NCBI RefSeq assembly: GCF_014651535.1
Contig: NZ_BMXB01000002.1
Location: 248,001 to 312,000 of the forward strand
DNA: 64,000 nucleotides
Direction: 5' to 3'
From: Salinimicrobium marinum
Lineage (GTDB): Bacteria; Bacteroidota; Bacteroidia; Flavobacteriales; Flavobacteriaceae
The notes beneath the pieces are model-generated. The model ran no database searches and was not told the DNA's origin. It saw only the letters and a program-made list of their open reading frames with translations. Shown here in pieces: positions 24,672-34,135 of the stretch. The translations under genes and the position numbers were made by a program. Each line of letters starts with the position of its first letter. Positions within the stretch are counted from its first letter, which is position 1.

Positions 24672-27590
24672 ATGCAGCTTCCCCTACAACAACTGGCGTC
24701 CCGCCTTGACGGAGACTTATTTTACGATGATTTGTGGCGTAGTATCTATGCGACAGATGCTTCCGTTTACAGAAAAATTCCTACAGCAGTGGCATATCCC
24801 AAAAACAAAGAGGATATCCAGGAACTTATTAAATTTGCTAACGAGCATAATACTTCTTTGATTCCCCGAACAGCAGGAACCTCCCTTGCCGGCCAGGTAG
24901 TGGGAGAAGGTATTGTCGTAGACGTTTCCAAATATCTTACAAAGATCATCTCCATTGACAAAGAGGCTAAAACAGTAACGCTTCAACCGGGAGTAATTAG
25001 AGATGATCTTAACAGGGTTCTGGAGCCATACGGGCTCTTTTTTGGCCCCAATACTTCTACTTCGAACAGATGTATGGTAGGAGGAATGGTCGGGAATAAT
25101 TCCAGTGGAACCACTTCCATTAAATTCGGCGTGACCCGGGATAAAGTAGTAGAGCTTAAAACGCTGCTTAGCGATGGGAGTGAAGTTGTTTTTTCTGAAA
25201 TTACTTCAGAAGAATATCAGGAAAAATTAAAGCTGGATTCCCTTGAAGGAGAGATCTACAGAAGCCTCCAAAACGAACTTTCTCCGGAAGAAATTCAGCA
25301 ACAAATAAAAGAAGGCTTTCCAAAGCCGAACATACACAGACGAAGCACGGGGTATGCTATTGATGAATTAATTTATTCTGAAGCTTTTTCAGATTCTTCA
25401 GAAAAACTGAATCTCTGTAAGCTGCTTACCGGAAGCGAAGGCACCCTTGCTTTCACTACCGAAATGACACTGCAGCTAGATGAACTTCCGCCGAAAAAAG
25501 CAGTCATGATCGCGGCACATTTTGAATCGCTGGAGAAATGCCTTCGTGCGGTGGTTCCTGCCATGCAGCACTCGCTGTTCACCTGTGAAATGATGGACAG
25601 GATCATTCTGGATTGTACCAAGAGCAATTTAAAATATAAAGATAACAGGTTCTTTATCGAAAAGGATCCTGCAGCAATTCTTATGCTGGAACTTCGGGCA
25701 GATGATGAAGATGACCTTACCAATCAGACCGCCGAATTACTTAAAACCCTGGAGGATTCCGGGTTGTGCTATGCGCTTCCGGTACTGCGCGGCGAAGCCA
25801 TAAACATGGCGCTGGAACTTCGAAAAGCGGGACTCGGACTTTTAGGAAACATAGTGGGTGATAAAAAACCTGTGGCCTGTATAGAAGATACGGCCGTCGC
25901 TGTGGAAGATCTGGCAGATTATATCGACGAATTTTCAGCTTTAATGAAAACCTACGGACAAAGAGCCGTTTATTATGCTCACGCCGGTGCCGGAGAACTG
26001 CATTTAAGACCTATTCTCAACCTTAAAAGCGAAGAAGATGTAGTGCTTTTTAGAAAGATAACTGAAGATGTTGCTACCCTGGTGAAAAGTTATGGGGGCT
26101 CCATGAGTGGAGAACACGGGGACGGAAGGCTGCGGGCAGAATTTATAGCCTTTATGATAGGATCAGAGAATTATGAAATCCTGAAAAGGGTGAAATTGGC
26201 CTTTGATCCAAAAAACATCCTGAATCCCGGAAAGATCATTTCTGCAGTTCCCATGGATGAACATTTAAGATATAATCCCGGAAGGAAAGAACCGGAGATC
26301 TCCACCATCATGGATTTTTCAGATGCGCAGGGAATCCTTCGTGCTGCCGAAAACTGTAACGGGAGCGGGGATTGCCGTAAACCTGTGGAAGCCGGGGGAA
26401 CCATGTGTCCAAGTTACCGTGCCACCCGAAATGAAAAAGATACCACCCGCGCCCGTGCCAATGCATTGCGTGAATTCCTTACTCACAGTGAAAAAACCAA
26501 TCGGTTTGATCATAAGGAATTAAAGGAGGTGCTGGATCTTTGTATTAGTTGCAAAGGCTGTAAAAGTGAATGTCCATCCAATGTGGACATGGCTGCTTAT
26601 AAAGCAGAGTTTGAATATCAATACCAGAAATCCAACGGTAGCTCCCTTAGAACCAAATCTTTCGCGTATAATACTTCGCTCAACAAAATGGGAGGATTTT
26701 TTCCAGGGCTTACCAATGCACTTTTCAGCAATAAAGCCAGTTCAGCTTTATTAAAAAGAAGCCTTGGAATTGCTCCAGAGAGAACTATGCCGCTGCTTTC
26801 AAGGGAAACCCTTACTTCTTATGTAAAGAAAAAAGAAAAGAATGCAACCACACCCATCAAAAAAGTGGTTCTTTTCAATGACGAATTCACGAATTACCTG
26901 GAATCTGAAATCGGTATTGCAGCCATAAAGCTTCTGGAAGGACTTAATTATGAAGTGAGGATCATTGAGCACCCTGAAAGCGGGCGTACTTTCATCTCAA
27001 AAGGATTTTTGGAACAGGCGAAGAAACTGGCCAATCGCAACGTAGATCTCTTTAAAAATATCATTTCCGAAGAGACTCCGCTGCTTGGGATTGAACCTTC
27101 GGCCATTTTGACCTTCAGGGATGAGTATTTACGTCTTGCCGATAATAAAGAGGATGCAAAGCAATTGGCAAAAAACACCTTTTTGATCGATGAATTCATT
27201 AAAAAGGAAATTGTGGCAGGGAATATTACAGCGGCTTCATTTACTTCAGAAAAGAAGAAAATAAAATTACATGGCCATTGCCATCAGAAAGCACTTTCGA
27301 ACATCGAGAATACTTTTGCCATGCTCAATCTTCCGGAGAATTTTGAGGTGACGATCATTCCTTCTGGTTGCTGCGGAATGGCAGGTTCCTTTGGCTATGA
27401 GAAAGAACATTATGAGGTAAGTATGGCGATTGGGGAACAAACTCTTTTTCCGGCAGTAAGAAAAGCTTCCGCAGAAATAGTCATTGCAGCCCCGGGAACA
27501 AGTTGCAGACACCAAATCAAAGATGGAACAGGCAGAAAAGCCCTGCATCCGGTAATGATTATGGCTGAGGCATTGCAAACTAAAGAATAA
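24672..27590 (+). CDS. FAD-linked oxidase and iron-sulfur reductase fusion (GlcD/GlcF-like, D-lactate dehydrogenase type)
   Basis: 972 aa. A FAD_binding_4 domain (about 30-250) has LIPRTAGTSLAGQVVGEG and MVGNNSSGTTS, followed by the FAD-oxidase C-terminal domain to about 530 (AHAGAGELHLRPILNL, SGEHGDGRLRAEFI). Two ferredoxin-type motifs follow (CNGSGDCRKPVEAGGTMCPS and CISCKGCKSECPSNVDM), then CCG domains (LHGHCHQKALSN, SGCCGMAGSFGYE). Such fusions oxidise D-lactate, glycolate or 2-hydroxyglutarate and pass electrons to quinone. The exact 2-hydroxyacid cannot be told from sequence. It is monocistronic or leads into aroC, 57 nt downstream. Confidence 0.92.
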   Translation: MQLPLQQLASRLDGDLFYDDLWRSIYATDASVYRKIPTAVAYPKNKEDIQELIKFANEHNTSLIPRTAGTSLAGQVVGEGIVVDVSKYLTKIISIDKEAKTVTLQPGVIRDDLNRVLEPYGLFFGPNTSTSNRCMVGGMVGNNSSGTTSIKFGVTRDKVVELKTLLSDGSEVVFSEITSEEYQEKLKLDSLEGEIYRSLQNELSPEEIQQQIKEGFPKPNIHRRSTGYAIDELIYSEAFSDSSEKLNLCKLLTGSEGTLAFTTEMTLQLDELPPKKAVMIAAHFESLEKCLRAVVPAMQHSLFTCEMMDRIILDCTKSNLKYKDNRFFIEKDPAAILMLELRADDEDDLTNQTAELLKTLEDSGLCYALPVLRGEAINMALELRKAGLGLLGNIVGDKKPVACIEDTAVAVEDLADYIDEFSALMKTYGQRAVYYAHAGAGELHLRPILNLKSEEDVVLFRKITEDVATLVKSYGGSMSGEHGDGRLRAEFIAFMIGSENYEILKRVKLAFDPKNILNPGKIISAVPMDEHLRYNPGRKEPEISTIMDFSDAQGILRAAENCNGSGDCRKPVEAGGTMCPSYRATRNEKDTTRARANALREFLTHSEKTNRFDHKELKEVLDLCISCKGCKSECPSNVDMAAYKAEFEYQYQKSNGSSLRTKSFAYNTSLNKMGGFFPGLTNALFSNKASSALLKRSLGIAPERTMPLLSRETLTSYVKKKEKNATTPIKKVVLFNDEFTNYLESEIGIAAIKLLEGLNYEVRIIEHPESGRTFISKGFLEQAKKLANRNVDLFKNIISEETPLLGIEPSAILTFRDEYLRLADNKEDAKQLAKNTFLIDEFIKKEIVAGNITAASFTSEKKKIKLHGHCHQKALSNIENTFAMLNLPENFEVTIIPSGCCGMAGSFGYEKEHYEVSMAIGEQTLFPAVRKASAEIVIAAPGTSCRHQIKDGTGRKALHPVMIMAEALQTKE

Positions 27591-27624
27591 CAAGCCTATA
27601 TTTTCAAATATTGCGTTAAAAAAT

Positions 27625-27632
27625 TACATTTG
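27625..27632 (+). promoter_or_regulatory. Candidate -7 box of aroC
   Basis: TACATTTG, fitting TAnnTTTG, 15 nt upstream of the aroC ATG. The leader would be very short and no well-spaced -33 TTG is visible. Confidence 0.35.
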
Positions 27633-27647
27633 CTCAAAACATAAGCT

Positions 27648-28712
27648 ATGGCCGGTAATTCCTTTGGTACACTTTTTAAATTAAGCACATTTGGAGAATC
27701 TCATGGTACGGCAATAGGAGGCACTATTGACGGATGTCCTGCCGGGGTCGAAATTGATTTTGACCTGGTGCAACAGGATATGGACCGGAGGAAGCCGGGA
27801 CAATCAGCTATCGTTACACAACGAAAAGAGCCGGATACTGTCAAATTTCTTTCAGGAATTTTTGAAGGAAAAACCACCGGAACTCCAATCGGTTTCATCA
27901 TTGAAAATTCCAACCAGAAATCAAAGGATTATTCCCACATAAAGGACACCTACCGTCCATCGCACGCAGATTTTACGTATGATAAAAAGTACGGCAACAG
28001 GGATTATCGTGGGGGAGGACGTTCTTCTGCCCGTGAAACTGCCTGTAGAGTGGTGGCCGGGGCAATTGCCAAGCAGGTGCTTGGTGCCATGAAAATTACC
28101 GCATATACTTCTTCTGTAGGGGATATTCAGCTGAACAAAACCTATCAGGAACTGGATTTTAGTCATACAGAACAAAATGCAGTTCGATGTCCAGATCCTG
28201 CCACGGCCGAGAAAATGGAAGCTTATATTAAAGAGATTCGTTCGCAGGGAGATACCGTTGGCGGAGTAGTGGAGTGTGTAATTCAGAATGTGCCTGTTGG
28301 TTTGGGAGAACCGGTTTTCGACAAACTTCATGCCCAACTGGGGAAAGCCATGCTTTCCATTAATGCAGTGAAAGGTTTTGAATACGGAAGCGGGTTTAGT
28401 GGAACTGCTTTAAAGGGTAGTGAACACAACGATCTTTTCAATGAAAATGGCAGCACAAAAACCAATTTGAGCGGCGGAATTCAAGGCGGTATTTCAAATG
28501 GAATGGATATTTATTTTAAAGTTGCGTTTAAACCTGTTGCTACCGTAATGCAGAAGCAGGAAACCATCAATTCAAAAGGGGAAAAGGTAGAAATGCAGGG
28601 GAAAGGGAGACATGATCCTTGTGTTGTGCCCAGGGCGGTGCCTATTGTAGAAGCCATGGCAGCTTTGGTAATGGCCGATTTCTTTCTCCTGAACAAAATA
28701 TCAAAACTTTAA
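27648..28712 (+). CDS. aroC: Chorismate synthase AroC
   Basis: 354 aa, full length. The three family signatures are present: [18 protein letters not shown] near residue 15, [20 protein letters not shown] near 125, and [20 protein letters not shown] near 317. The enzyme converts 5-enolpyruvylshikimate-3-phosphate to chorismate using reduced FMN, the last common step to aromatic amino acids, in the cytosol. The symporter gene starts 27 nt downstream on the same strand, so cotranscription is possible. Confidence 0.98.
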   Translation: MAGNSFGTLFKLSTFGESHGTAIGGTIDGCPAGVEIDFDLVQQDMDRRKPGQSAIVTQRKEPDTVKFLSGIFEGKTTGTPIGFIIENSNQKSKDYSHIKDTYRPSHADFTYDKKYGNRDYRGGGRSSARETACRVVAGAIAKQVLGAMKITAYTSSVGDIQLNKTYQELDFSHTEQNAVRCPDPATAEKMEAYIKEIRSQGDTVGGVVECVIQNVPVGLGEPVFDKLHAQLGKAMLSINAVKGFEYGSGFSGTALKGSEHNDLFNENGSTKTNLSGGIQGGISNGMDIYFKVAFKPVATVMQKQETINSKGEKVEMQGKGRHDPCVVPRAVPIVEAMAALVMADFFLLNKISKL

Positions 28713-28739
28713 TTTTCAAAGAATATAGAATAAAAAAAT

Positions 28740-30056
28740 ATGAAAAAATTAGCACTGCATTGGCAGATACTTCTCGGAATGGCAGCCGGGGTAATTTTTG
28801 CACTTTTAATGACGAATTTCTCCTGGGGAGCCGAATTCATAAGTGACTGGATTAAGCCGTTCGGAAATATTTTTATCAATGCCCTTAAATTAATTGCAGT
28901 GCCTTTAATCCTTGCATCTTTGATCAAGGGAATCTCAGATCTTAAAGATATCTCCAAGCTTTCACAAATGGGGACCAGGACCATTCTCATTTACGTTTTT
29001 ACAACGGTAATAGCAGTTTCCATAGGGTTGGGGATTGTAAATTTAATCAAGCCCGGAAGTGCCATTTCTGAAGATACCCGAAATGATTTGATCACCAGTT
29101 ATGAAGGTGATGCCTCTGTGAGAATTGCAGATGCCCAGCGACAGCGGGAAGCGGGACCTTTACAGGCGCTGGAAGACATAGTGCCTTCAAATATTTTTGC
29201 TGCAGCATCAGATAACGCCAATATGCTCCAGGTGATCTTTTTTGCCATTTTCTTCGGACTCGGTTTAATCCTTATTCCTGAAGAAACAGCAAAGCCTGTC
29301 AAAGATTTTTTTGACGGTTTTAATGAGGTAATTCTAAAATTGATAGATCTTATCATGCTGGCTGCGCCTTATGGTGTATTTGCTTTACTGGCAGCCCTCG
29401 TAGTGGAATCTCCCAGTCCAGATCTCTTTGCGGCACTGGCCATGTACGGAGTCACCGTAATCATCGGATTGCTTTTAATGATTGGGGTGTATGTACTGGC
29501 GGTTTGGATTTTCACCAAACGAACTCCTGCATTTTTCATCAACGGAATCGCTCCGGCACAGCTGCTTGGATTTTCCACCAGTTCAAGTGCTGCCACCTTA
29601 CCGGTAACCATGGAAAGAACCGAAGAAGAATTAGGAGTTCATGAAGAGGTTACCAGTTTTGTACTGCCAATTGGGGCTACCATAAATATGGACGGAACAA
29701 GTCTGTATCAGGCGGTAGCGGCAGTGTTTATCGCTCAGGCTTTTGGGATGGATCTTTCTTTTGGAGCACAGCTGGGAATTATTGCCACAGCTACTCTGGC
29801 TTCGATAGGATCAGCTGCCGTTCCCGGCGCCGGAATGGTTATGCTGGTAATAGTTCTGGCACAAGCCGGGATCCCGGAAGCAGGACTCGCACTTATTTTT
29901 GCTGTTGACAGGCCGCTCGATATGTGCCGTACCACCGTAAATATTACCGGGGATGCTGCTGTTTCGATGATGGTAGCTAAATCTGTCGATAAACTGGGGG
30001 AGCCACATGTAAAAAACTGGGACGATAACCTGGATAAAGTAAAAGGTAAAAAATAG
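28740..30056 (+). CDS. Dicarboxylate/amino acid:cation symporter (DAACS), copy 1
   Basis: 438 aa with about eight helices and two hairpin regions. Family signatures: serine-rich GFSTSSSAATLPVTMERTEE near 275, GATINMDGTSLYQAVAAVF near 312, and the last-helix RPLDMCRTTVNITGDAAVS near 391. These bind substrate and cations in GltPh/GltT-type glutamate, aspartate or C4-dicarboxylate symporters. The arginine in DMCRTTVNITGD favours acidic amino acids or dicarboxylates, but the substrate is not certain. A nearly collinear paralog follows 125 nt downstream. Confidence 0.93.
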   Translation: MKKLALHWQILLGMAAGVIFALLMTNFSWGAEFISDWIKPFGNIFINALKLIAVPLILASLIKGISDLKDISKLSQMGTRTILIYVFTTVIAVSIGLGIVNLIKPGSAISEDTRNDLITSYEGDASVRIADAQRQREAGPLQALEDIVPSNIFAAASDNANMLQVIFFAIFFGLGLILIPEETAKPVKDFFDGFNEVILKLIDLIMLAAPYGVFALLAALVVESPSPDLFAALAMYGVTVIIGLLLMIGVYVLAVWIFTKRTPAFFINGIAPAQLLGFSTSSSAATLPVTMERTEEELGVHEEVTSFVLPIGATINMDGTSLYQAVAAVFIAQAFGMDLSFGAQLGIIATATLASIGSAAVPGAGMVMLVIVLAQAGIPEAGLALIFAVDRPLDMCRTTVNITGDAAVSMMVAKSVDKLGEPHVKNWDDNLDKVKGKK

Positions 30057-30181
30057 TATAATTTACTTCATAATCTGTGTACAAATTACGACCGAATTTA
30101 TTTTAAATTTTTTTGATCTGGATTTTAAAAGATATGCTCCAATAGCCTACTTTTAATCTCCGAATCAATTTTTTAATATTT

Positions 30182-31453
30182 GTGAAAATCAAACATCTGG
30201 CGCTGCATTGGCAGATCCTTCTGGGGATGACCACCGGAATTATCTTTGCGCTCTTCCTTACCAATTTCAGCTGGGGAGCTTCCTTTGTCCGGGATTGGAT
30301 AAAACCATTCGGAAACATATTTATCAATTCTTTAAAGCTTATTGCAGTTCCTTTAATTCTGGCATCCTTAATCAAAGGAATTTCAGATCTAAAGGATATT
30401 TCAAAACTTTCCAAAATGGGAAGCCGTACAGTGATCACTTTTGTAATAACGACAGTAGTTGCTGTTTCTATAGGCTTAAGTTTAGTAAACATCATTCGGC
30501 CGGGGAATACCATTTCTGAAGAAACAAGAAGAGATCTGCTGACAAGCTATGAAAATGATGTCTCCGGAAGAATTGCTGTAGCCCGGGAACAGCGGGAAGC
30601 CGGACCTTTACAGGCTCTGGAGGATCTTGTTCCATCCAATATCTTTGCTGCCGCAGGTGACAACGCAAATATGTTACAGGTAATATTTTTTGCCGTTTTC
30701 TTCGGCCTGGGACTTATTCTTATTCCTGAAGCCACTGCTAGACCTGTGAAGGATTTCTTTGATGGCTTCAATGATGTTATCCTGAAACTCATTGACCTGA
30801 TAATGATCACAGCCCCCTACGGCGTTTTTGCTCTACTGGCAGCGCTTGTCGTGGAATCTCCGAGTATAGATCTCTTTTCTGCTCTTGCAATGTATGCCGT
30901 TACCGTTTTAATTGGTTTAGGATGCATGATGGGGGTGTACGCTGCTATTGTTTGGTTTTTTACGCGAAAGACACCGTCTTTCTTTTTTAAAGGAATTGCT
31001 CCTGCGCAGCTTCTTGGTTTTTCTACCAGCTCAAGTGCGGCCACACTTCCGGTTACGATGGAAAGGGTAGAAGAGCATCTGGGTGTCCATAAGGAAGTTG
31101 CCAGTTTTGTTTTGCCGGTTGGAGCCACGATTAATATGGATGGAACCAGCTTGTATCAGGCGGTTGCCGCAGTTTTCATAGCACAGGCATTTGGAATCGA
31201 CCTTTCCCTGCAGGCGCAGCTGGGAATTATCATTACGGCTACCCTGGCCTCCATAGGTTCGGCCGCAGTTCCCGGCGCCGGAATGGTAATGCTTGTAATA
31301 GTCCTTGCACAAGCCGGAATTCCGGAAGCAGGACTCGCCCTGATTTTTGCAGTAGACAGACCCTTGGATATGTGCCGCACTTCGGTAAACATCACTGGTG
31401 ATGCCGCTGTTTCAATGATGGTAGCAAAATCTGTGGGAATGCTGGATAAATGA
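30182..31453 (+). CDS. Dicarboxylate/amino acid:cation symporter (DAACS), copy 2
   Basis: 423 aa from GTG 30182. It aligns with copy 1 without large gaps: both begin with LALHWQILLGM, share TNFSWGA, EQREAGPLQALED-like segments, GFSTSSSAATLPVTMER, GATINMDGTSLYQAVAAVFIAQAFG and RPLDMCRT-VNITGDAAVSMMVAKS. It lacks the C-terminal tail of copy 1 and differs most in the fourth to sixth helices. This is a tandem duplication, diverged enough to be old. The spacer before it is AT-rich and has no clear promoter match. The region after it holds the REP-like pair. Confidence 0.92.
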   Translation: MKIKHLALHWQILLGMTTGIIFALFLTNFSWGASFVRDWIKPFGNIFINSLKLIAVPLILASLIKGISDLKDISKLSKMGSRTVITFVITTVVAVSIGLSLVNIIRPGNTISEETRRDLLTSYENDVSGRIAVAREQREAGPLQALEDLVPSNIFAAAGDNANMLQVIFFAVFFGLGLILIPEATARPVKDFFDGFNDVILKLIDLIMITAPYGVFALLAALVVESPSIDLFSALAMYAVTVLIGLGCMMGVYAAIVWFFTRKTPSFFFKGIAPAQLLGFSTSSSAATLPVTMERVEEHLGVHKEVASFVLPVGATINMDGTSLYQAVAAVFIAQAFGIDLSLQAQLGIIITATLASIGSAAVPGAGMVMLVIVLAQAGIPEAGLALIFAVDRPLDMCRTSVNITGDAAVSMMVAKSVGMLDK

Positions 31454-31510
31454 TTAAATTCTGCGTAATTCAATGGCGTAGAAAATTTATCTCTGTGAGA
31501 ATGATTTTCC

Positions 31511-31547
31511 TCACCCCGTCTTCTGGACACCCCTCCGAGGGAGGGGA
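31511..31547 (-). repeat. REP-like unit A (minus orientation)
   Basis: Read on the minus strand the unit is a CCCCTCCCTCGGAGGGG hairpin followed by a tail that ends in ACGGGGTGA. It is GC-rich in an AT-rich spacer. Unit B at 31664-31700 has the same order on the plus strand, so the two units face outward as an inverted pair about 190 bp across. Confidence 0.65.
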
Positions 31548-31663
31548 ATGAGAATCATTTTCATTTTTTTGATTACATGAATTTTAGCAAAGATAGGTCC
31601 CTCTGTATAGGGAACATTGAAGTACTGCTAATCTTCTTTATATTTTCATCACACCAGAGTTAT

Positions 31664-31700
31664 CCCCCTCCTACGGATGGGCGCCATAAAGGCGGGGTGA
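31664..31700 (+). repeat. REP-like unit B (plus orientation)
   Basis: CCCCTCCTACGGATGGG followed by a short spacer and GGCGGGGTGA. Position by position it matches most of unit A read on the opposite strand, with a few substitutions in the stem, so it is the more degenerate copy. Confidence 0.65.
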
Positions 31701-31986
31701 AAAACTAGTTTAAAATCAGAGTCCGAGCAAAAGCTTGAAGGTTATTCAGAATACATCAGGATTTAATACATCAAAAAGAAATCGCGCACAAAATAAACGC
31801 TTCAGGGGGCGAAATAACCCTTACAGCTATATTTAACTGCTTTTCAGTAGCTATTCAAATTTTAAATTTTTCAGAAGAAATAATCTGGTAATTTTGTTGT
31901 TTTTCCTACTCTAAAACTTGTAGGGCTCATTATAATTGTTTGTATTTGCTCATTATTTTTTTCGAAGGAATTTATACCACAAAACG

Positions 31987-33147
31987 ATGCAGCATCAGGA
32001 AGTCCGTAAAGAGTTTACCAGTTTATTTGAAATAGATCAAAACCTGGATAGATTGATAAAGGATATTGATCTTTTAAATTATCTCAACCCTTTGAATATT
32101 GAACAGGAAAAGAAGCGGTTCTTTACCTCCAAATTCACAGAAGATCCTGTATTTAAGTACCGGAAAATAAAATTCAATCCTTTTCAGTTGCAACGCCAGT
32201 TTTTCAGTCAGCGGCTGGAGGATATAAAAGATGATGATATCCGGAAGCTGTATCACGATACCATATATGAGTATTCAGGATTGGTGCAATGCATTGCCAC
32301 AGTAGGACAGGACAAGAAATTCTTTTACAATTCCCTTCGGGTATTTGGTACTCCAAAAGAACGGGATGTGAAAAATGCCAAATTCATTCTTCATTTCCAC
32401 AAAGAAGAAGATGCAGAAGAAATGGTGCCAAGGTATAATGCTGATCAGGCGCAGGCTTTTTTTCAGGCTTTTGGGGACAAATTCGGATTCAATTTCAAGA
32501 TCAAACAAACCAACAGCATCACTGCTGCTGCAATGGCTTTAAATGCTTCCAGGACCCTTGTTTTAAAGAAGAACAGAAAATATAGTGACAATGATCTAAA
32601 GATCCTCGCAAACCACGAGATTGGAGTGCATATGTTGACCACTTTTAATGCAGAGATTCAGCCACTTCGGATCTTCTCCCATGGATTCTCAAGCAACAAC
32701 CTGACCCAGGACGGACTTGCCGTATTCAGCGAATATATGTCGGACAGTTTGAGCCTGAAGCGAATGAAAGAACTGGCATACAGGGTCCTGGCGGCCGATA
32801 GTCTCATTAAAGGCTATTCTTTTAGTGATACCTTTGATCTTTTGTACAGCCAGTACAAACTGGATAAAGAGACGGCCTGGTCTATTACTCTCAGGGCACA
32901 CAGAGGAGGAGGATTTACGAAGGATTATCTTTATTTAAGCGGACTCAAAAGGATCTATGATTATCATTCTTCAGGTAAAGATATGGGCTTGCTGTTGACG
33001 GGTAAAGTTGCCATTGATGATGCAAGTCTTATCAGAAAACTTCAGAAGACGGGACTGGCCGAAAAAAATAAATTTTATACAGACTCTTTTCATGAAAACA
33101 GGAATTCCAATGAGAAACTTGTATTCATGTTAAGTAATTTAAAGTAA
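31987..33147 (+). CDS. QEGLA-motif (DUF1704) putative metallopeptidase-like protein
   Basis: 386 aa from ATG 31987 (MQHQEVRKEFTSLFEIDQNL); an upstream in-frame start would add an implausible aromatic leader. The family motif appears as NLTQDGLAVFSEYMSD near 240 (QDGLA in place of QEGLA) and is preceded by a zinc-type NHEIGVHMLTTFNAE with H-E-x-x-H. The family was named for an effect on flavohemoglobin expression; eukaryotic relatives are tubulin carboxypeptidases, so a metallopeptidase fold is likely. The bacterial substrate is unknown. It appears monocistronic. Confidence 0.85.
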   Translation: MQHQEVRKEFTSLFEIDQNLDRLIKDIDLLNYLNPLNIEQEKKRFFTSKFTEDPVFKYRKIKFNPFQLQRQFFSQRLEDIKDDDIRKLYHDTIYEYSGLVQCIATVGQDKKFFYNSLRVFGTPKERDVKNAKFILHFHKEEDAEEMVPRYNADQAQAFFQAFGDKFGFNFKIKQTNSITAAAMALNASRTLVLKKNRKYSDNDLKILANHEIGVHMLTTFNAEIQPLRIFSHGFSSNNLTQDGLAVFSEYMSDSLSLKRMKELAYRVLAADSLIKGYSFSDTFDLLYSQYKLDKETAWSITLRAHRGGGFTKDYLYLSGLKRIYDYHSSGKDMGLLLTGKVAIDDASLIRKLQKTGLAEKNKFYTDSFHENRNSNEKLVFMLSNLK

Positions 33148-33265
33148 ATACCTTCTTTGAAATTTTCTATAACAAAATATTTTGCTGCTACTATAAAATT
33201 ATGTTAGAGTAGGGGAAAACCCTTCTATTTATAAAGTAACTGTGCTATCTTAAAATAAAAAAGCT

Positions 33266-33622
33266 ATGATACAGATACTTGAAGGAACCAGGCCAGATGT
33301 TGCTTCTACCAAAGCAATGGGAAAACTTACTAAAGAAGATTACGATCAACTCCTACCTTTTTTAGAACAGAAGCTTAAAGATCACAAAAAAATACGCTGG
33401 TATTTTGAAATGGAAAATTTTGAAGGTTGGGAACCAAAAGCAGCCTGGGAGGATGCAAAATTTGACATTAAAAATGCCTCTAACCTGGAAAAAGTTTCAA
33501 TGGTAGGTGGGAAGCAATGGGAGGAAGCCCTCACAAAGCTCATGAAACCATTCACTACTGCTGAAGTAAAATATTTTGAAACTGCTGAAAAGCAGGAAGC
33601 TATCAGGTGGATTGAGAGTTGA
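33266..33622 (+). CDS. SpoIIAA-like STAS domain protein
   Basis: 118 aa, a single small STAS/SEC14-like domain. It shows the usual pattern: MIQILEGTRPDVASTKAMGKLTKEDYD, then KKIRWYFEMENFEGWEPKAAWED, VSMVGGKQWEEALTKLMKPF and KYFETAEKQEAIRWIES at the end. Such stand-alone proteins are cytosolic and of unclear role; the domain is known to bind small hydrophobic ligands or to act in anti-sigma partner switching, but no partner gene is adjacent. It converges on the DCC-family gene, with a hairpin between them. Confidence 0.88.
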   Translation: MIQILEGTRPDVASTKAMGKLTKEDYDQLLPFLEQKLKDHKKIRWYFEMENFEGWEPKAAWEDAKFDIKNASNLEKVSMVGGKQWEEALTKLMKPFTTAEVKYFETAEKQEAIRWIES

Positions 33623-33654
33623 AATTCTGTCCCGCCTAAAAAACTTGGACAATT

Positions 33655-33697
33655 AAACACCGACGAAATTATTTATGAAATAAGTTCGTCGATGTTT
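33655..33697. terminator. Hairpin between convergent genes
   Basis: AAACACCGACGAA (33655-33667) pairs with TTCGTCGATGTTT (33685-33697), 12 of 13 positions with one internal mismatch and a 17-nt loop. It lies between the stops at 33622 and 33712 and can serve both strands, though the U-tract is weak. Confidence 0.5.
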
Positions 33698-33711
33698 CAA
33701 TTTTGAGAAAA

Positions 33712-34125
33712 TTATTTCAGGAATAAAGCCTCCAGCTCCGGAGTGGGAACCATGCAGGATTCCTCTTTGCCCCACCATTTGTAGCGGTTGGAAGCAACGA
33801 TATCATAAATTCCGTCACGTAATCCCTGAGGGATTGGTTTAGCTAATTTCAGCCATTTATAGCCATCTAGATGTTTTGCGATCTCGATTGCCGCTTCAGA
33901 TTTGCTGTAGTATGCAACGCCGGGTTCAATAAGGATCATAGAATCCAAAGCTTCTGTGTCTATTCCTCTTTCATTCACAATTTGCAGTCCTATATCACTT
34001 TGTAGCGGTGCAAACCGAAAAATGTCTTTTTTGTCCTTTTTTATGATCATTTGAATAGTTTTATTACACAAATTACAAACGCCGTCAAAAAGGATGATCT
34101 TTTTGTCTTTTGGAAAATTTATCAT
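33712..34125 (-). CDS. DCC-family thiol-disulfide oxidoreductase-like protein (DUF393)
   Basis: 137 aa. The D-x-x-C-x-x-C motif that names the family is present as LFDGVCNLCNKTIQMIIKKD near residue 13, followed by FRFAPLQSDIG and the C-terminal LAKPIPQGLRDGIYDIVASNRYKWWG. The two cysteines suggest a thioredoxin-like redox role in the cytosol; no substrate is known. It lies 10 nt downstream of mutS2 on the same strand and is probably its operon partner. Confidence 0.9.
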   Translation of the reverse strand: MINFPKDKKIILFDGVCNLCNKTIQMIIKKDKKDIFRFAPLQSDIGLQIVNERGIDTEALDSMILIEPGVAYYSKSEAAIEIAKHLDGYKWLKLAKPIPQGLRDGIYDIVASNRYKWWGKEESCMVPTPELEALFLK

Positions 34126-34135
34126 TTTTCTTTTT

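Larger units (their letters stand above)
31454..31986. other. Long intergenic region carrying an inverted REP-like pair
   Basis: 533 bp between the second symporter and the QEGLA-family gene. The only structure I see is the inverted pair of GC-rich units described separately. The rest is AT-rich without an open frame that looks coding or a tRNA-like fold. Confidence 0.6.

Noticed and set aside
28740-31453. Recombination-prone long direct repeat
   Set aside because: The two symporter genes are clearly diverged at the nucleotide level, so they are not a recent exact duplication.
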